From: an uncultured Flavobacterium sp.
Lineage (GTDB): Bacteria; Bacteroidota; Bacteroidia; Flavobacteriales; Flavobacteriaceae
NCBI RefSeq assembly: GCF_951805225.1
Contig: NZ_OX638201.1
Span: 4,836,001-4,900,000, forward strand
DNA: 64,000 nucleotides
Reading direction: 5' to 3'
Under the pieces are notes generated by a model. That model ran no database searches. It had not been told where the DNA came from and saw only the letters and a list, made by a program, of their open reading frames with translations. Numbering within the stretch: the first letter of the stretch is position 1; the number at the start of each line of letters is the position of its first letter. Below are positions 60,962 through 64,000 of this stretch, one piece after another. The translations under genes and the position numbers were made by a program.

Positions 60962-60992
60962 TAATTCGTGTTCATTCGTGAAATTCGTGGCA
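60962..60992. repeat. CGTGAAATTCGTGGC repeat (copy 2, single arm)
   Basis: ATTCGTGTTCATTCGTGAAA then TTCGTGGC repeats the right arm of the element at 60287-60368; no matching left arm is nearby. Confidence 0.6.
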
Positions 60993-61092
60993 AAAAGCGA
61001 TATGAAATCTTAAGTTTTATTTATCTTTTACTTAAGAGAAATCTTAGGACGAGAAAGTTTTCTTTGAATCAAAATTTTAAAGAAACTTCCAC

Positions 61093-61647
61093 ATGCAATA
61101 TCAATTTATTCTTCTGTTTTTATTTTTTGGATTAACGACAATTTCAGCTCAGCAAACAAAGAAAATCGTTTTAAATGATTCTCTAAAATCAGAAACAATT
61201 GATCCTTTACGTCCTGCAAAAGCTGCATTTTATTCGGCTATTTTCCCCGGATTAGGACAAATTTATAATAAGAAATATTGGAAACTTCCTTTGGTTTACG
61301 GAGCAATTGGAGCGAGTACTTATTTTTATATCGACAGCAAGAAAAATTACAACATTTATCGAAACGAATACAAAAGCAGATTATTAGGGAATACAAGTGG
61401 TTCTGAATATTTGGCGAACTTAAGCAATAGTCAATTAATTGCTGCCCAAAAACAATATCAGCGAAATAGAGATTTATCGGCTTTGTTTATAGTTGGTTTT
61501 TATGTTTTAAATATAATTGATGCCAATATTGATGCCGCTTTATCTCAATTTAATGTGAGCGAACAATTAGCCTTTAAACCAGCAATAAATTTTAAAAATG
61601 AAAATGTGCAATCTAATTTTGGATTTGCCTGTGTATATTCGTTTTAA
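61093..61647 (+). CDS. DUF5683 family membrane protein
   Basis: A 184-aa protein with signal peptide MQYQFILLFLFFGLTTISAQ and the DUF5683 core: PAKAAFYSAIFPGLGQIYNK then KYWKLPLVYGAIGASTYFYI. A later hydrophobic segment (FIVGFYVLNIIDANIDAALS) follows, and the protein ends in strands (FGFACVYSF). Two to three membrane segments are likely. The family is conserved in Bacteroidota, often near chromosome-partition genes, but its role is unknown and those neighbours are not present here. Confidence 0.85.
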   Translation: MQYQFILLFLFFGLTTISAQQTKKIVLNDSLKSETIDPLRPAKAAFYSAIFPGLGQIYNKKYWKLPLVYGAIGASTYFYIDSKKNYNIYRNEYKSRLLGNTSGSEYLANLSNSQLIAAQKQYQRNRDLSALFIVGFYVLNIIDANIDAALSQFNVSEQLAFKPAINFKNENVQSNFGFACVYSF

Positions 61648-61689
61648 GCAATTTACTTTTGTCATTTTAAAGTCTTTTTTCTAAATATT

Positions 61690-61729
61690 AACCGCCCTCA
61701 AATAGTATCTTACTTTTTGAAGGTGGTTT
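61690..61729 (+). terminator. Hairpin after the DUF5683 gene
   Basis: AACCGCCCTCAAA pairs with TTTGAAGGTGGTT (two G-T pairs); the tail is T-rich but interrupted. Moderate terminator. Confidence 0.5.
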
Positions 61730-61864
61730 CGTTTTCTTTAAAAACATGGGTTTTTTCCTTTCTTTTTGTTTTTGAGAATTGAATTTACCTTATATTTATA
61801 GGTCACTAAAATTGCTTGAATTCTTCTTTAATTAGTAATTAAGCATATTATTACCATTATTCTT

Positions 61865-62431
61865 ATGACAGATATATTTAAAGATTTTATTTCTGAATTA
61901 GCAGAGGTTAATGCTCAGGATATGAGTAGAATAATGTCTTGTATTACTGCTCATAAAGTAAAACGAAATACCATTATTTTATCTCAGGGAGAAGTCTGTA
62001 ATAAATTTTATTTTCTAGAAAAAGGCTGCATGCGTACTTATTATATTACACAAGATGGCCAGGAAAAAACAAGATTAATTTCATTTGACAATACTCCCGT
62101 AACTGCACTCACTAGTTTTATCAATCAAAAACCTTCTGTTGAATATATTGATGCATTAGAAGATTCGGAAATACTTTCTATCTCTTATGATGATTTTTTT
62201 ATTCTTGTGAATGAAATTTCTAGTTGGGGATTATTTTATAGAAGAATGTTAGAATTAGCCTTTACTTTTCAAAATAACAGAATAGAAGATTTGGTTACAC
62301 TATCAGCCAAAGAACGTTATGAAAAACTATTAAAAGAGAGACCACATTATATCCAACGTCTTTCGAATAGAATAGTAGCTAGTTATCTGGGTATTTCTCA
62401 GGAAACTTTAAGCAGACTCAAATCTAAATAA
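61865..62431 (+). CDS. Crp/Fnr-family transcriptional regulator
   Basis: A 188-aa protein with an N-terminal cyclic-nucleotide-binding-like beta barrel (about residues 20-115: TIILSQGEVCNKFYFLEKGC, then MRTYYITQDGQEKTRLISFD). It lacks the phosphate-binding cassette residues of true cAMP receptors. A dimer helix and a C-terminal winged helix with IVASYLGISQETLSRLKSK follow. It precedes an NTF2-like gene and an amidohydrolase on the same strand, so it is the likely local regulator, probably in response to a substrate or redox change. Confidence 0.9.
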   Translation: MTDIFKDFISELAEVNAQDMSRIMSCITAHKVKRNTIILSQGEVCNKFYFLEKGCMRTYYITQDGQEKTRLISFDNTPVTALTSFINQKPSVEYIDALEDSEILSISYDDFFILVNEISSWGLFYRRMLELAFTFQNNRIEDLVTLSAKERYEKLLKERPHYIQRLSNRIVASYLGISQETLSRLKSK

Positions 62432-62538
62432 CGATTTTGACATTTGTCAATGCAGACGTTTTTCTATCGGCCTAATTTTGTCCTATAAATCATCAGAAAA
62501 CAAACTGATGTTAATAATAAAATTAAAAAGGTTTGATC

Positions 62539-63156
62539 ATGAAAACACTATTAAGAAAACCACTTGGAAATACTTTAGAAAATGTAACTGATAAATTCAG
62601 TATCAAAGAACTCATAGAATTTGAACGTTTTTGCAGAGACAATGCACAATGGGAGGAAATGAAGAAATGTTTTGCAGAAAATTCTACTGTAACAATTTCA
62701 TGGTTTAAAGGATCTGGACATGGTTTTGTCGACGCTTCAAGCAAAATGGAAACTTATGCTCCACACAAATTATTTGATACTTTGGTTTGGTTAAATAATG
62801 ATAAAGCGGTTGCAATTACCATGGCAACAATTCAGATAAGACAGGAAATTGACGGACATTTATTAGAACTGCAATCTGATGTAAAACTACTGTACAAAAC
62901 TCAGAAAATTAATGGTCTTTGGTCTATTATTTCTATGGAAGGAATTTACGAAAAAGATGCTTTAATTCCAGTTTCTCCTGCTGATGGTATTATAATTCCA
63001 AAAGAGGAAATCGCCAAGTTCAGACCAAGTTATGCTAATATGTCTTATGCTTTAAGCAAAAGCGGATATACTGTAGATGTTAATTTGCCTGGAATTGATA
63101 AACCGGAAAGTGTCACAAAATTGTATCAGGAATCTGAAGAATGGTTAAACTCTTAA
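62539..63156 (+). CDS. NTF2-like (SnoaL-type) protein
   Basis: The ATG at 62539 is preferred over a TTG at 62533. The 205-aa protein has an NTF2-like cone fold: DKFSIKELIEFERFCRDNAQ, ECFAENSTVTISWFKGSG-like strands, VAITMATIQIRQEIDGHLLE, and LYKTQKINGLWSIISMEGIY. A C-terminal extension of about 60 aa (PVSPADGIIIPKEEIAKFRP) follows. Members act as small hydrolases, isomerases or ligand binders. It is 11 bp upstream of the amidohydrolase gene, suggesting a shared catabolic step. Substrate unknown. Confidence 0.75.
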   Translation: MKTLLRKPLGNTLENVTDKFSIKELIEFERFCRDNAQWEEMKKCFAENSTVTISWFKGSGHGFVDASSKMETYAPHKLFDTLVWLNNDKAVAITMATIQIRQEIDGHLLELQSDVKLLYKTQKINGLWSIISMEGIYEKDALIPVSPADGIIIPKEEIAKFRPSYANMSYALSKSGYTVDVNLPGIDKPESVTKLYQESEEWLNS

Positions 63157-63167
63157 AACTAGAAAAA

Positions 63168-64000
63168 ATGAAAATTATCACGATAGAAGAACATTTTAGC
63201 TCACCAAAAATCAGTGAGAAAATGAAACAGTTTCAGCCACAAAGTAGTGACGCTGAAAAAAATAAAGACATGCAGGAATTGATAAAACATTTTTTGCCTA
63301 CAAATGATGATATTGAAGATGTTGGTGCACGCAGAATTAAATTTATGGATGAAAGCGGTATCGATATGCAGGTCATTTCGTATGGCGGAGGAAGTCCACA
63401 AGGAATTGCAGACCCTAAAATTGCAATTGAACTTTGTGCTGAAGCCAATGACGAATTAGCACATTTAATAAAACAAAATCCAACTCGTTTTGCCGGTTTT
63501 GCAGCTTTGCCAGTTGCTGATCCAGTTGCAGCAACAGCTGAATTAGAACGTGCTGTAAAAAGTTTAGGTTTTAAAGGAGCTTTATTAGCGGGGACTTTTC
63601 AGGGCAAATTCTTTGATGAAGCTGAATTTTTTCCAATTTTTGAAAAAGCAGCTGAATTAGATGTACCCGTTTATTTGCATCCGGGAATTATTGAAAAAGA
63701 AGTAGCAGACCATTATTTTAGAAATGATAATTGGTCAAAATTAGTAAACGGAGTTTTTCCGGCTGCAGGTTTTGGCTGGCACATGGACAGTGGAATTCAT
63801 GTAATCAGAATGATTCTTTCGGGAGTTTTTGATAAGTTGCCCAATTTAAAAATAATCTCTGGACATTGGGGAGAATTTGTTCCTGCTTTTCTCGAAAGAT
63901 TAGACGAAACTTTATACAGTGAAATAACACATTTAAAACGTACGATTTCAGAATATTATAAAGAGCATGTTTATATCACGCCAAGCGGAATTTTCTCTGA
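63168..64000 (+). CDS. Amidohydrolase-family protein (TIM-barrel), 3' end outside window
   Basis: The frame is open from the ATG at 63168 to the window edge (277 codons). It has the amidohydrolase-2 / ACMSD-like pattern: EEHFSSPKISEKM near the start (a His of the metal site, in place of DxHxH), DESGIDMQVISYGGGSPQGI, PTRFAGFAALPVADPVAA, YLHPGIIEKEV with a metal His, and IISGHWGEFVPAFLERLDET with another. This group includes decarboxylases and lactonases of aromatic acids. Preceded by the NTF2-like gene; likely one operon. Confidence 0.88.
   Translation, partial: MKIITIEEHFSSPKISEKMKQFQPQSSDAEKNKDMQELIKHFLPTNDDIEDVGARRIKFMDESGIDMQVISYGGGSPQGIADPKIAIELCAEANDELAHLIKQNPTRFAGFAALPVADPVAATAELERAVKSLGFKGALLAGTFQGKFFDEAEFFPIFEKAAELDVPVYLHPGIIEKEVADHYFRNDNWSKLVNGVFPAAGFGWHMDSGIHVIRMILSGVFDKLPNLKIISGHWGEFVPAFLERLDETLYSEITHLKRTISEYYKEHVYITPSGIFS

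Overview
The window is chromosomal DNA from a member of the Bacteroidota, almost certainly Flavobacterium or a close relative. The evidence is low G+C; AT-rich intergenic regions; TAnnTTTG-type -7 promoter boxes; few Shine-Dalgarno sites; type IX secretion C-terminal sorting domains; TonB receptor/DUF5689 lipoprotein pairing; and Flavobacteriia families such as DUF2480, DUF3078 and DUF5683. No plasmid, prophage, rRNA or CRISPR array is visible.

Layout: 1-0.6 kb, 3' end of a DyP-type peroxidase. 0.68-4.0 kb (minus), a DUF2188 protein behind a Hachiman-type anti-phage pair, hamB helicase and hamA DUF1837. 4.3-7.5 kb, an XRE regulator with a palindromic operator, a secreted TPR-like protein, two identical tRNA-Asn genes and rseP. 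7.9-15.0 kb (plus), the most unusual region: a small HTH protein, several very short double-glycine-leader peptide genes (one frameshifted, one possible remnant), tiny membrane peptides, a dedicated ABC permease/ATPase, an unknown helical protein, an HlyD-type adaptor and a C39-peptidase ABC exporter. It looks like a bacteriocin or peptide-signal production and export island. 15.1-25.8 kb: Old Yellow Enzyme, Gfo/Idh/MocA oxidoreductase, MFS transporter, TonB receptor plus DUF5689 lipoprotein, a secreted hypothetical, and HflX.

26-37.5 kb (mostly minus): an extended SUF iron-sulfur assembly locus, sufA-sufB-flavodoxin-like-sufC-4HB-sufD, then a plus-strand serine hydrolase, then sufS-lipoprotein-sufE-GxxExxY-sufT-like-DUF2480-DUF3078. 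The 4HB and GxxExxY genes are each bracketed by inverted repeats and look like inserted cassettes. 37.8-39.8 kb: a coiled-coil membrane protein and an MBL-fold hydrolase. 39.9-50.9 kb (minus): two giant leucine-rich-repeat T9SS cargo proteins (2247 and 1141 aa) and an FN3-like lipoprotein. The giants share signal peptides, and each has a TACGG-N4-CCGTA palindrome exactly 56 bp upstream of its start. Near-identical terminator hairpins lie behind the 2247-aa gene and behind the lipoprotein gene.

51.2-64 kb: subtilisin-like protease, M1 aminopeptidase, L-threonine-dehydrogenase-like epimerase, lipoprotein plus mfd, a second XRE paralogue, DUF5683 protein, Crp/Fnr regulator, NTF2-like protein and the start of an amidohydrolase. 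Intergenic regions hold several families of inverted repeats, including a triple-nested 255-bp element near 56 kb.
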